From Pseudomonas guariconensis (GTDB lineage Bacteria; Pseudomonadota; Gammaproteobacteria; Pseudomonadales; Pseudomonadaceae): DNA of 64,000 nucleotides. Shown piece by piece: positions 16,653-25,720 of the stretch; within the stretch, counting starts at the first letter, position 1; every line of letters starts with the position of its first letter. The stretch is taken from assembly GCF_900102675.1 (NCBI RefSeq), contig NZ_FMYX01000001.1, positions 372,001 to 436,000 on the forward strand, given 5' to 3'. The notes beneath the pieces were generated by a model. It saw only the letters and a list, made by a program, of their open reading frames with translations. It had not been told where the DNA came from and ran no database searches. A program made the translations under genes and the position numbers.

Positions 16653-18896
16653 ATGAACACTCTTCAGCTCTCCCTCGATGAACCGGCTCCGCCCGCAAAA
16701 TGCGCGCTGCGGCGCACGCTCCATCGCCTGTTGCCGGTCGGTTTCGCCGTGGTCGGCATCGGCCTGTCGGTGGTACTTGGACACTTGGACAACCAGCGTG
16801 AGGAAAGCGAGCAGATCGCCAATATCTCGGCGCGTTTGTCTGGGGTGCGTGGTGCCCTGGAGGCCCAGTTGCGCGCAGCCTTCGGCGAGGCCGAGGGCAT
16901 TGCGCAACTGATCGCCACCGATGGCCGCATCAGCGAGGCGCATTTTCAAGGCATGGCCTTCGATGCCCTCGAGTCGGTGCCCTACATGCATCACATCGCC
17001 CTGGCTCCGGATGATGTGATCACTGATGTCTACCCGCGTGAAGGTAACCTCGCCATCATTGGGTTGGATTACCGTCGCCTGCCCGACCAGTTCCCCATGC
17101 TGCAATCGGCCCGTGAGCATCGCCAAGCGGTGCTGGCCGGGCCGGTCCAGCTGTTCCAGGGCGGCCGGGCGCTGATCTATCGGCGGCCGGTATTCGTCAC
17201 GGGCAAGCGAGGGGTGAGGTTCTACTGGGGCAATGTATCGATCGTCGCGGATATCGATCGCTTGCTGTGGGCTGCGGGCCTGCGACCGGACATGGACTTC
17301 CAGGTGGCGGTCCGCGGTACGGACGGCAAAGGCGCCGAGGGTGCGATGATCTGGGGCGATCCGCATTTGTTCGATGAGCCGCTGCTCAGCCAGGTGGTGG
17401 AGGTGCCCGGCGGCCATTGGCAAATGGTCGCCGCCCCACAGGGCGGATGGCCAGTGCTGGGCTTGTTCACGTCGCCGCTGTTCATGTTTGCCTTGACCTG
17501 CACGGGGCTGTTCAGCGTGTTCGTCGCTCAGCTCAACGGCAACCAGCGCCTGCTGAAACAGCGTAACCGCGAGCTGCGACAGTCCCAGGCTCAGCTCGAA
17601 CGCCTGGCCCATTACGACACTATTACTGGCTTGCCCAACCGTGTCTTGTTTCAACGCCAACTCGCCGAGGCGATTGCCCAAGGCCATGGTCTGGCGGTGC
17701 TGATGCTCGATATCGATGGCTTCAAGCAGGTCAATGACAGCCTCGGTCATCCGATGGGCGATCTACTGTTGCAACAAGCCACTGCACGTTTTCTGCAGGA
17801 ACTGCACAGCGCCGATCGGCTCTGCCGTCTGGGCGGTGACGAGTTTGTGTTCATGCTTCAGGGCAGCCAAGGCCAGGTCAATCTCCAGATACAAGCCTTG
17901 TTGCGGTGCCTGCAGCGGCCGTTCGACCTCAATGGCAATGCCGCGTTGGTCACGGGCAGCATTGGCGTGGCCCGGTGCCCGCAGCATGGGGAGGACGCCG
18001 ACAGCCTGCTGCGCCACGCCGACACGGCGATGTACGCGGCCAAGGAGGGCGGGCGTAACGCCTGGCGCCCCTACCAGGCGGAGATGACCGAGCGCCTGCA
18101 ACAGCGCCTAGAACTAGAGCGCAACCTACGCCGGGCATTGGAATGCGATGAGTTCGAGCTGTGGTACCAGCCCAAGGTGGACCTGTTCAGCGGTCGGCTT
18201 GAAGGGGTCGAGGCCCTGTTGCGCTGGCGCGATCCTGACCATGGACTGGTCTCGCCGGGCGAGTTCATCCCCTTGGCCGAGCGCACCGGGCTCATCATCC
18301 CCCTCGGTGAGCGGGTGCTGGAACTGGCCTGCGCCCAGCTGGCAGCCTGGCGTGCGGCGGACTGCCTGCCTGGGCCGCTGGCGATCAATGTGGCGGCGTT
18401 GCAGATCGAGCGCAGCGACTACGTCGCCAGCTTGGCCACGGCCCTGGCGCGCCACGAACTACCGGCCAGCCTGCTGGAGGTGGAAATCACCGAAAGCCTG
18501 CTGATGGAAAGCCAGCAACAGGCCTGTGCGGTGCTGGCGCAATTGCAGGCCATGGGCGTGGTCACGGCGGTGGACGACTTTGGCACGGGCTATTCGTCGT
18601 TGGCCTATCTGCGGGCACTGCCGATCGATCACTTGAAGATCGATCGGGCGTTCATCAAGGACCTGCCAGGCGATGATGACGCCGAAGCGGTGGCCCGAGG
18701 CATCATCGACCTGGGCCATGCCCTGGGCTTTCGGATCACTGCCGAGGGGATCGAGACCCAGGCGCAGTACGAATTCCTGCGCAACGTTGGCTGCGACCAA
18801 GGCCAGGGCTTTTTGCTCGGGCGGCCGATGCCAGCGTCAGTGCTGGAGCGTTGGCTGGCCGACCACCAAACCAAGGGGCGTTCGCTGGGCCTCTGA
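16653..18896 (+). CDS. CHASE-GGDEF-EAL c-di-GMP signalling protein
   Basis: This is a 747-residue inner-membrane protein. The order is TM1 (about 27-45), periplasmic CHASE sensor (about 75-235, with DDVITDVYPREGNLAIIGLD), TM2 (about 270-292), GGDEF (about 320-475) and EAL (about 490-740). GGDEF is intact at 394-398 with no RxxD inhibitory site. The EAL motif is intact (GVEALLRW, 519-526), as are DDFGTGYSS and the AEGIE segment, so both cyclase and phosphodiesterase activities are possible. The start at ATG 16653 gives a proper membrane N-terminus; an in-frame extension upstream lacks one. CHASE domains commonly sense small extracytoplasmic ligands such as cytokinin-like molecules. Confidence 0.92.
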   Translation: MNTLQLSLDEPAPPAKCALRRTLHRLLPVGFAVVGIGLSVVLGHLDNQREESEQIANISARLSGVRGALEAQLRAAFGEAEGIAQLIATDGRISEAHFQGMAFDALESVPYMHHIALAPDDVITDVYPREGNLAIIGLDYRRLPDQFPMLQSAREHRQAVLAGPVQLFQGGRALIYRRPVFVTGKRGVRFYWGNVSIVADIDRLLWAAGLRPDMDFQVAVRGTDGKGAEGAMIWGDPHLFDEPLLSQVVEVPGGHWQMVAAPQGGWPVLGLFTSPLFMFALTCTGLFSVFVAQLNGNQRLLKQRNRELRQSQAQLERLAHYDTITGLPNRVLFQRQLAEAIAQGHGLAVLMLDIDGFKQVNDSLGHPMGDLLLQQATARFLQELHSADRLCRLGGDEFVFMLQGSQGQVNLQIQALLRCLQRPFDLNGNAALVTGSIGVARCPQHGEDADSLLRHADTAMYAAKEGGRNAWRPYQAEMTERLQQRLELERNLRRALECDEFELWYQPKVDLFSGRLEGVEALLRWRDPDHGLVSPGEFIPLAERTGLIIPLGERVLELACAQLAAWRAADCLPGPLAINVAALQIERSDYVASLATALARHELPASLLEVEITESLLMESQQQACAVLAQLQAMGVVTAVDDFGTGYSSLAYLRALPIDHLKIDRAFIKDLPGDDDAEAVARGIIDLGHALGFRITAEGIETQAQYEFLRNVGCDQGQGFLLGRPMPASVLERWLADHQTKGRSLGL

Positions 18897-18919
18897 CCGG
18901 CTCTGGCGCCATCGTTTTT

Positions 18920-18946
18920 GAACTTTGCCGCGCTGGGCGATTCCAC
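18920..18946 (+). promoter_or_regulatory. Possible AlgU-type (extracytoplasmic sigma) promoter
   Basis: GAACTT at 18920-18925 and TCCAC at 18942-18946 are 16 bp apart, close to the AlgU consensus GAACTT-N16/17-TCTGA or TCCAA. It is followed by a hairpin (atgccggg 18950-18957 with cccggcat 18972-18979) and then the 44-aa acidic gene. The match is partial. Confidence 0.35.
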
Positions 18947-18997
18947 CGGATGCCGGGGGCGATTTCGTCCGCCCGGCATTGTCAGAGGAGCGGCGCT

Positions 18998-19132
18998 ATG
19001 AATACCGATACCGAATTCGACGAACTCAATCAGCTTCCTCAGGCCAGCGAGCGACCCGAGGACGATCCAGAGGTCATGCCCGACGACCCTGACTTGCAGG
19101 GCCTGCCAGGCGAGGACAAGCTGCCGGGCTGA
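18998..19132 (+). CDS. Small acidic protein, 44 aa
   Basis: This 44-residue acidic protein is rich in Asp, Glu and Pro, with DDPEVMPDDPDLQGLPGED near the C-terminus. AGAGGAG lies 7 nt before the ATG, which makes the start convincing. It has no signal peptide or membrane segment and is probably disordered. The stop is 27 bp ahead of the Iron_permease-family gene and the two are likely co-transcribed with the ClpP-like gene. Two similar tiny acidic proteins are encoded at 27.4-27.9 kb. No function is known to me. Confidence 0.75.
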   Translation: MNTDTEFDELNQLPQASERPEDDPEVMPDDPDLQGLPGEDKLPG

Positions 19133-19159
19133 TGCCGGTAGCAAGGGAGGACCGCCGGC

Positions 19160-19546
19160 ATGAAATTCGACCGTTTCGCCCAATGGCTGGCCAAATGGGC
19201 CGGCCGACCGCTGACCTTCGCCATCGCCTTGTTGTTGATCCTGGCCTGGGCCGTGAGCGGGCCGTTGTTCGACTTCAACGACACCTGGCAACTGGTGATC
19301 AATACCTCGACCACCATCATCACCTTCCTGATGGTGTTCCTGATCCAGAACACCCAGAACCGCGACAACGACGTCTTGCACATCAAGATCGACGAACTGC
19401 TGCGTACTACGCACAAGGCACACAAGGCGCTGCTGGACCTGGAGCACATGGATCCGGCCAAGTTGCACGCCCTGCGCAAGCAGTACCAGCAGATGGGCGA
19501 GGGCTGCGACGACTTGCCACCGGCCGCCACCGACGAGTCCGACTGA
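19160..19546 (+). CDS. Low-affinity iron permease family protein (PF04120-like)
   Basis: This 128-residue inner-membrane protein has two predicted membrane helices (about residues 16-40 and 46-67) followed by an amphipathic cytoplasmic tail. The segment INTSTTIITFLMVFLIQNTQ and the following NRDNDVLHIKIDELL are hallmarks of the Iron_permease family. The family name comes from a yeast Fe(II) transporter; in bacteria transport has not been clearly shown, so iron uptake is only a family label here. It is the middle gene of a likely three-gene operon between a 44-aa acidic protein and a ClpP-like protein. Confidence 0.85.
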   Translation: MKFDRFAQWLAKWAGRPLTFAIALLLILAWAVSGPLFDFNDTWQLVINTSTTIITFLMVFLIQNTQNRDNDVLHIKIDELLRTTHKAHKALLDLEHMDPAKLHALRKQYQQMGEGCDDLPPAATDESD

Positions 19547-19594
19547 CCGTCTGCCCGCTTCACTGGACTGATTTCGCCAACTTTGGAGGCAAGC

Positions 19595-20146
19595 ATGGCC
19601 AGACACATCATTCACTTCACCGGCCCCATCAATTCATCCACCTGCGGCAACCTGATCACCACCTGCACCCGCGCCCTGCAACAGGGCGCGGATATTCTGC
19701 AAATCAACATCGCGACCATGGGCGGGGAATGCAGCTACGGCTTCACGCTCTACAACTTCCTGCGCTCGTTGCCGGTGCCGGTGCATACCCACAACCTGGG
19801 TACGGTCGAATCCATGGGCAATATTCTGTTCCTGGCGGGCGAGCGGCGCACCGCATGCGTGCTGAGCAAGTTTCTGTTCCATCCGTTCCACTGGACCTTG
19901 CACGGCTCGGTGGACCACTCACGGATGGCCGAATACGCCATGAGCCTGGACTACGACCTGCGCCTGTATGCCCAGATCGTGGCCGAACGGACCGAGGGGG
20001 CCAGCGAAGTGCTCGATGTGCCGCGTTACCTGATGGCCTATCCGCGCATCCTGGGCGCCAAGGAGGCCCTGGCCAGCGGCATGATCGACGCCATCGACGA
20101 AATGCCGATCGAGGCCGATGCCTGCCAGCACAGTGTCCATGCGTGA
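19595..20146 (+). CDS. ClpP-like serine protease family protein
   Basis: This 183-residue protein of the ClpP/crotonase fold is shorter than housekeeping ClpP and lies away from clpX. The start at 19595 is set by GGAGG five bases upstream. Recognisable elements are INIATMGGECSYGFTLYNFL (oxyanion-side strand), TVESMGNILFLAG with candidate nucleophile S73, and SKFLFHPFHW with candidate H96. The C-terminal PRILGAKEALASGMIDAI matches the ClpP handle-strand end, with D141 a possible triad acid. It is probably the last gene of a stress-type operon with the Iron_permease protein. Whether it associates with an ATPase is unknown. Confidence 0.85.
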   Translation: MARHIIHFTGPINSSTCGNLITTCTRALQQGADILQINIATMGGECSYGFTLYNFLRSLPVPVHTHNLGTVESMGNILFLAGERRTACVLSKFLFHPFHWTLHGSVDHSRMAEYAMSLDYDLRLYAQIVAERTEGASEVLDVPRYLMAYPRILGAKEALASGMIDAIDEMPIEADACQHSVHA

Positions 20147-20157
20147 TTCGGGCTGAT

Positions 20158-20191
20158 GTGCCCTTTTCGCGGTAAACCCGCGAAGGGGCAC
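20158..20191. terminator. Bidirectional REP-derived hairpin terminator
   Basis: gtgcccttttcgcgg pairs with ccgcgaaggggcac (one bulge) around a taaac loop. It sits between the convergent ClpP-like and Nudix genes, and its loop region matches the P. putida REP core. Confidence 0.65.
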
Positions 20192-20211
20192 CGCCGAAAA
20201 CCGGTCAAGTA

Positions 20212-20610
20212 TCAACGCACGGATTCAGCCAGGCCACGATCACAGGCGAGCAGCGACTGGATCAGCAGCCTGATGTCATCTTTGAGTTCGGGCACCTGAT
20301 CCAGATGCGCGAAGCAGCAATCGGCGATCTCGTGGCTGGCCGTGGGCCGCGGGGCGTCGGCGAATTCGGCTTCGAAGACGTAATGCACCCGGGCGGGCGA
20401 CTCATAGCGCATCAGGAAGGTCAGCTCCCGGGCCCTGAGCCCGGTTTCCTCCAACAGCTCGCGTTCGGCCGCCTCCACCGGGGTCTCGCCTGGCTCGATC
20501 TTGCCGCCTGGCAATGTCCAGGCGGCTTTGGGCTTTCTGACCCATAACCACTTGCGGGTTTTCCTGCCATGGCGGCAGATCACGGTAGCGCGATGCTTGA
20601 GGGGCTTCAT
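20212..20610 (-). CDS. Nudix hydrolase
   Basis: This 132-residue cytoplasmic pyrophosphohydrolase acts on nucleoside diphosphates linked to another moiety. The complete Nudix box GX5EX7REUXEEXGU is present as GGKIEPGETPVEAAEREL followed by LEETGL. The start at 20610 has GGAG five bases upstream; an earlier in-frame ATG five codons upstream is less well placed. The basic N-terminus (MKPLKHRATVICRHGRK) suits a nucleotide or RNA-cap substrate, but the substrate cannot be assigned. Monocistronic. Confidence 0.9.
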   Translation of the reverse strand: MKPLKHRATVICRHGRKTRKWLWVRKPKAAWTLPGGKIEPGETPVEAAERELLEETGLRARELTFLMRYESPARVHYVFEAEFADAPRPTASHEIADCCFAHLDQVPELKDDIRLLIQSLLACDRGLAESVR

Positions 20611-20692
20611 GCAGACTCCAGGCAAAATCCAGTATTCCTACTGAATTGGGCCTTGGGTGCCAGCTGGAAGTTGTACCCGCCAGGATGAGCGG

Positions 20693-23600
20693 TCAGTAAG
20701 GCTGCGAACCGCTCAATGCCTCGATCGCTTCCACGAGCTCGTCGTAGGCCACCGGCTTGTTCAAATGGCGGTCGAAGCCTGACTGGCGTGATTTGTACTG
20801 GTCAGCGCTGGCGCCATAGCCGGTCAGGGCGATGGCGGGTATGTCATGCAGGTGCGGGTGCTCGCGCAATGCCTTGATCAGCGCATGGCCATCCATGACC
20901 GGCATGCCGATGTCCGAAAGAATGATGTCGTACTGCCCGTTGGCCGCGGCCTTCAGCGCCGCGCGCGGATCAGTGAAGGCATGGACCTGCGCCCCTTCCA
21001 TCTCCAGCAGCTGTTGCATGATTTCCAGTACATCCGGTGAGTCGTCCACCAACAGCACCCGGGTATTGTCCAGCCGTGGGGCCATCTGCTGCTCGCCTGG
21101 GTTGTGCTGCGGTTGCGGACTGAAGTGGCACAGCGGCAGGCGGACGGTGAAGGTGCAGCCTTTGCCCAGCCCCGGCGAGCTGGCCTGAACGCTGCCGCCA
21201 TGGGCTTGGGCCAGCTGGCGTACCAGCGACAGGCCGATGCCCAGGCCTTCGCGGCTGTGGCTGGTGACTTGCGGGGTGGCCTGGGTGAACAGGTCGAAGA
21301 TGTTCTCCAGGCTTTCCTCGCTCAGCCCCAGCCCCTGGTCGATCACCTGCAGCAGCGCCTGTTCGCCGTGGTTGGACAGCACCAGGCGGATCTCGCTACC
21401 GGCGGGGCTGAACTTCAGCGCGTTGTTGAGCAGGTTCCAGATGATCTGCTCCAGGCGGGTGATGTCCCCCTCTATGAACAGGGCGTTGTCGTCTGCCGGC
21501 AACTCCAGCACCACGTCGCACGGGTGTTGCTCGCTACGCACCACGGCATGGATGTCACGCAGGATGGTGCACAGGTCCACAGGTTCGGTCTTGAGCTTGA
21601 GCTTGCCGGTGCGGATGCGTGCCACATCGAGCAGGTCGTCGATGATCCGCGCCTGGCTGGCGACGGCTTCGCAGATGGTGCCGACGGCCTTGCTGGCGGC
21701 GCTGGTGTTCTTCACCGAAGGCAGGCGGCGCAAGATTTCGGCATTGAGCTGGATCAGGTTGAGGGGGTGCTTGAGCTCATGGGACATGATGGCGAAGAAC
21801 TCGTCCTTCATGTGGCTGCTGCTCTGGGATTCGGCCAGTTGCTTGCTCTGCTCCTCGTGCAGGCGCTTGTGGCCGGTCAGGTCACGGGCGATCTTGACGT
21901 AGCCAAGCAGGCTAGTGCCTTTGAGCAGGGAAACTTCGCCGCTGCAGAAGAAGCGGCTGCCGTCCTTGCGCACGTGCCAGCGCTCGTCCTGGCCACGACC
22001 GTTGAGGCGGGCACCGCGCAGCTCTCGGCTGGGCACGCCGTTGGCGCGGTCCTCCTCGGTGAAGATCAGCTCGTAATGGCGGCCGACCACCTCGTCTTTT
22101 GCGTGGCCGAAGATCAGCGTGGCGCCGGTGTTCCAGTCGGTGATCACCCCGTGTTCATCGAGCAGGATGATGGCGAAGTCATGGGTGCTTTCAGCCACCA
22201 GGCGCATGCGTTCTTCGCCCAGGCGCAGGCGCTCCTCGGCGGCACGGCCTTTGCTGATATCGATGAACGTGAGCACCGTACCGTCGATCTTCTGCTCGTT
22301 GGCCCGATAAGGCAGCAGGCGGGCCAGGTACCAGTGCTGGTTTTCACCGCACACTTCGCGCTCGATGGACGTGGTGCCCTGGGCCACGGCGCGGGCATCG
22401 TCGGCCAACTCGGGGTAATCCAGCCGGTGGGTGATGTCGAGCAACGAGCGCCCGGTATCCACGGGCAGGATGTTGAAGATGTCGGCGGCGCGGGGGGTGA
22501 ACCAGCGAATGCACAGGTTACGGTCGACGAACACCGTGGCGATGGCGGTGGAGGCGATCAGGTTGCTCAGGTAGTCGTTGACCTTGTCGGTCTCCTCGAC
22601 CTTGTTCTTGAGTTCATAGTTGACGGTCAGCAGTTCTTCGTTGATCGACTGCAGCTCTTCCTTGCTGGTTTCCAGCTCCTCGCTGGCCGAACGCAGCTCC
22701 TCGTTGATCGCCTGCATTTCTTCATTGGAGGCGGTCAGCTCTTCGCTGGAAATTTCCGATTGCTCGATGGTTTCCTGCAACTGAAGGCGGGTGCGTTGCA
22801 GCTCGCGCTCCAGGTTGTTCAGGACCATGCTGTCGGTCTGGCGAATGGCGCTGGTTGGCAGCAGGGAAGGGTCGGGCACGCGCTCCTCGAACACCACCAG
22901 CAGGCATTCGCTGCCGCTGGGTTCGTCCTTGTGCGGATGCACGGCGATTTCCACCTGCATCTGGCCCAGTTCTACCGGCCGCGAGGTCACCGCCTCGTTG
23001 CCATGGCGAGCCTGGAACAAAGTGCTGCGCAGGGCCAGGCGCAGTTCTGGCAGCACCAGGTTGATCAGGTTGCGGCTGGGCTCGCCGCCGACCAAGTGCA
23101 GGAAGCGCCCGACGCCATCGCTCATGTGCAGGATATTGCCGTCGCCATCGAGAATGAGGCTGGGCGGGGTTCGCTTGGCCAGGGCGCGGTGATGCACCTC
23201 GGCATAGGAGATCTTCCGGCCGGGACGTAGCTTGGCCTGGCTGTCCTGCAAGGCGACGGATACTTCGGCGCCCGGCAGCTGCCGGCCGGAAGAGCGAATG
23301 ACCGGTCTGGCCGGGCTTGCGCGGAAGATACGGTTGCGCTTGTCCACCGGGATGAACAGCTCGCTGGCCACATCCACCGATTCGGACGTGCCCAGGAACA
23401 AGTGCCCACCCGGGCGCAGGGCGAAGTGGAACATCTGCAGAATGTCGCGCTGCACCTCGCGATCCAGGTAGATCAGTAGATTGCGGCAGACGATCAGGTC
23501 GATTTGCGAGAACGGCGGATCGGACAGCAGGTTGTGCCGGGCGAACAGCACTTTTTCGCGGATTTCCTTGCGCACCCGGTAATGCTGGTCTTCCTTGACG

Positions 23601-24823
23601 AAGAACTGGCGCAGCCGGGCCGGCGGCACATCGGTGACGATCGACTCTGGATAGAGGCCGGTACGGGCGGTGCCGATGGCACGCTCATCCAGGTCGGTGG
23701 CGAACACCTGGACCTTCGCTGCGCGCCGCTCCAGCGCCAGTTGCTCGCATACGAGCATGGCCAGGCTGTACGCCTCCTCACCGGTGGAGCAGCCGGCCGA
23801 CCAGACACGCACCTCGCTTGGTCCCTCACCGCTTTCGCCATCGCTGACCAGCTCCGGCAGGACATGGCGCTCCAGGGATTCGAACGCTTCGCGGTCGCGG
23901 AAAAAGTTGGTCACGCCGATCAGCATGTCTGCCAGTAGCTCGGCAGATTCGGCCGGGTGCTGCTCGAGGTAGCGCTGGTAGGCAGCCAGGTTCGGCTGCC
24001 CGGTGACGTGCAGGCGCCGCTCGATGCGCCGCAGTACGGTGGCACGCTTGTAGTGCTGGAAGTCATGGCCGGTATTGGTGCGCAGCAGCAGGAGGATTTC
24101 ATCGAGCAGCGGCTCGGCCTGGGCGGGGTCGCCGCTACGGGTGCCCAGGGCAGGGGGCAGGGTGTCGTCCTCGATGGTCGGCAGCCTCACCTGGCGAGCG
24201 TTGCGCCATAGCTCCATGAGCTTTTGCGGCATCTCGGCCACCGGCAGCACGGCATCGACCATGCCCGTCTCCAGTGCCGCCCGCGGCATGCTGTCGTAGA
24301 GGGCATCATCGGGGGACTGCACCAGAGTCACGCCGCCCTGTTCTTTGATCCGCGACAAACCTACCGCTCCGTCGGCGCCGGTGCCGGAGAGGACCACGCA
24401 AAACGCATGGTCCTTGTGCACATCGGCCAGGTCGCGGAAGAACAGGTCGATCGCCACATGATCGCCCCGGCGACGGTTGGCCGGGCTGACACGCAGGTAG
24501 CCATCGTTGGTGGACAGGCGGTTGGCCGGTGAAATCACGTAGACATGATTGCGCTCGATCGGCACCGGTTCGCTGACCTGCCGCACCGGCATGGCGGTGG
24601 TTTCCTGGATGATGCGGTCGGCGACGCTCTGGTGGTCCGCCGACAGGTGCAGCACCACCACGAAGGCCATGTCGCAATCGGCGGGCATTTGCTTGAAGAA
24701 AGTGCAGATCGCCTCCAGCCCACCTGCCGAAGCGCCGATGCCGACCACCGGAAAGTCCAGGTGGCTCGGGCTCAACGTCGGATTCTGAGGCGAGGCGACG
24801 GCGGGCTTGGAGGATGACTTCAT
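20693..24823 (-). CDS. CheB-CheR-PAS-histidine kinase-receiver hybrid
   Basis: This 1376-residue signalling protein is built in the order CheB methylesterase (about 25-200; triad S32, H59, D151 in GIGASAGGLEA, VVLHLSADH and LSGTGADGA), CheR methyltransferase (about 205-480; SAM motif WSAGCSTGEEAYSLAM and VCRNLLIYL), a long Glu-rich coiled coil (SSEELTASNEEMQAINEEL), two PAS domains, HisKA/HATPase (phospho-acceptor His in AIMSHELKHPLNL; G boxes GLGIGLSLV) and a C-terminal receiver (LLVDDSPD; phospho-Asp in LSDIGMPVMDG). The start at 24823 has an AAGG-type site and yields the usual N-terminus. No chemoreceptor or che genes are nearby, so the modification target is probably not a chemotaxis array. 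Such hybrids often act in general stress signalling. Confidence 0.93.
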   Translation of the reverse strand: MKSSSKPAVASPQNPTLSPSHLDFPVVGIGASAGGLEAICTFFKQMPADCDMAFVVVLHLSADHQSVADRIIQETTAMPVRQVSEPVPIERNHVYVISPANRLSTNDGYLRVSPANRRRGDHVAIDLFFRDLADVHKDHAFCVVLSGTGADGAVGLSRIKEQGGVTLVQSPDDALYDSMPRAALETGMVDAVLPVAEMPQKLMELWRNARQVRLPTIEDDTLPPALGTRSGDPAQAEPLLDEILLLLRTNTGHDFQHYKRATVLRRIERRLHVTGQPNLAAYQRYLEQHPAESAELLADMLIGVTNFFRDREAFESLERHVLPELVSDGESGEGPSEVRVWSAGCSTGEEAYSLAMLVCEQLALERRAAKVQVFATDLDERAIGTARTGLYPESIVTDVPPARLRQFFVKEDQHYRVRKEIREKVLFARHNLLSDPPFSQIDLIVCRNLLIYLDREVQRDILQMFHFALRPGGHLFLGTSESVDVASELFIPVDKRNRIFRASPARPVIRSSGRQLPGAEVSVALQDSQAKLRPGRKISYAEVHHRALAKRTPPSLILDGDGNILHMSDGVGRFLHLVGGEPSRNLINLVLPELRLALRSTLFQARHGNEAVTSRPVELGQMQVEIAVHPHKDEPSGSECLLVVFEERVPDPSLLPTSAIRQTDSMVLNNLERELQRTRLQLQETIEQSEISSEELTASNEEMQAINEELRSASEELETSKEELQSINEELLTVNYELKNKVEETDKVNDYLSNLIASTAIATVFVDRNLCIRWFTPRAADIFNILPVDTGRSLLDITHRLDYPELADDARAVAQGTTSIEREVCGENQHWYLARLLPYRANEQKIDGTVLTFIDISKGRAAEERLRLGEERMRLVAESTHDFAIILLDEHGVITDWNTGATLIFGHAKDEVVGRHYELIFTEEDRANGVPSRELRGARLNGRGQDERWHVRKDGSRFFCSGEVSLLKGTSLLGYVKIARDLTGHKRLHEEQSKQLAESQSSSHMKDEFFAIMSHELKHPLNLIQLNAEILRRLPSVKNTSAASKAVGTICEAVASQARIIDDLLDVARIRTGKLKLKTEPVDLCTILRDIHAVVRSEQHPCDVVLELPADDNALFIEGDITRLEQIIWNLLNNALKFSPAGSEIRLVLSNHGEQALLQVIDQGLGLSEESLENIFDLFTQATPQVTSHSREGLGIGLSLVRQLAQAHGGSVQASSPGLGKGCTFTVRLPLCHFSPQPQHNPGEQQMAPRLDNTRVLLVDDSPDVLEIMQQLLEMEGAQVHAFTDPRAALKAAANGQYDIILSDIGMPVMDGHALIKALREHPHLHDIPAIALTGYGASADQYKSRQSGFDRHLNKPVAYDELVEAIEALSGSQPY

Positions 24824-24903
24824 GGGTGCAGCCTTCTGCAGTCCTAACGATTCGGCCCATCGAAGCATCGCCGGGCGGTTGATGCGCGATTATAGGCCCG
24901 CTC

Positions 24904-25167
24904 TCAACGGCGCGGCGAGTGCTCCTGGGCCTCGTTGCCCGCGTCGAACGTTCGCTCGATCAGTGCCAGGTGTTCCAGTGCCTCCTGATAGCGTTCGGCC
25001 GCCTTTCGCCGCAACGTTTGGTAGCGGTCGAAGCGGCCGGCATCGAGCCCGGGGCGGTCAAGCAAGGCGAAGGCAGTGTGGTCGAGTTGGTAGGCCTGCT
25101 GGAGCAGGCGGCGGTTCTGTTCCAGGGCGAGTTGTCGGCAGGCGTGGGCGGGGTGGGCATGGATCAT
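24904..25167 (-). CDS. Small helical protein upstream of the CheB/CheR hybrid
   Basis: I do not recognise this 87-residue protein. It is predicted to be almost entirely helical and charged (ALEQNRRLLQQAYQLDHTAF, then RKAAERYQEALEHLALIERT), with no signal peptide or membrane segment. The start at 25167 has AGGA nine bases upstream; longer in-frame extensions lack support. It lies 80 bp ahead of the CheB/CheR hybrid on the same strand and is probably co-transcribed, so it may be a partner or reporter of that signalling protein. This is inference from position alone. Confidence 0.7.
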   Translation of the reverse strand: MIHAHPAHACRQLALEQNRRLLQQAYQLDHTAFALLDRPGLDAGRFDRYQTLRRKAAERYQEALEHLALIERTFDAGNEAQEHSPRR

Positions 25168-25403
25168 GGCACGGTTCCTGGTCGAGGAATAATGGGCGTC
25201 CCTGTATGACCGCGCCGCCACTTTCAAAGTGCCAAAAAATCCTCCACCCAGAGACTCGCGTACAAATGTTTGGCTCAAGCATTGTTTGGCGCCACTCGTC
25301 CGAGCCTCGACAGACCGATTGAGCAGAGCCTGCCCTGACCGGTTCGGAACTACTGCACGGTGCGATTCCGTGCCCAGCTAATCCACTTGTAAGGAGAAAC
25401 GAC

Positions 25404-25613
25404 ATGGCTCGTGATCAAGAAAACAGCGGACAACGTGGCGGCACCAAGGAAACCAACCCGGGCAACTTCGCCAACGACCGCGAAAAAGCCTCCCGCGCAG
25501 GCCACAAAGGCGGGCAGAACTCCGGGGGCAACTTTGCCAACGACCGGGAGCGCGCTTCCGAGGCCGGCCGCAAAGGTGGCCAGCACAGCCACGGCGGCGG
25601 TCGCAATCAGTGA
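25404..25613 (+). CDS. KGG-repeat general stress protein
   Basis: This 69-residue hydrophilic protein has two copies of the stress-induced KGG motif: GNFANDREKASRAGHKGGQ (about 20-38) and GNFANDRERASEAGRKGGQ (about 42-60). This is the YciG/Con-10/GsiB-type pattern found in desiccation- and stationary-phase-induced proteins. Glycine, Asp and Arg dominate, so it is probably disordered. AAGGAG precedes the ATG closely. A gcacgg/ccgtgc inverted repeat (25355-25360 and 25368-25373) lies in its upstream region. The molecular role of the motif is unresolved. Confidence 0.9.
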   Translation: MARDQENSGQRGGTKETNPGNFANDREKASRAGHKGGQNSGGNFANDRERASEAGRKGGQHSHGGGRNQ

Positions 25614-25720
25614 TGCACGCCCGCTCCAGCCCGGTGTAGTACCTGCCGGGCACCGACCCTGGGCAAGTAGCCACGTGCCGCTTGCCCAGGGTCGTTCCTG
25701 TTCTGATGGGAGATTGAAGC

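Noticed and set aside
21104-23230. 708-codon plus-strand open frame antisense to the CheB/CheR hybrid
   Set aside because: It mirrors the codon bias of the real gene; its translation is Gln/Ala/Gly-rich with no recognisable domain.
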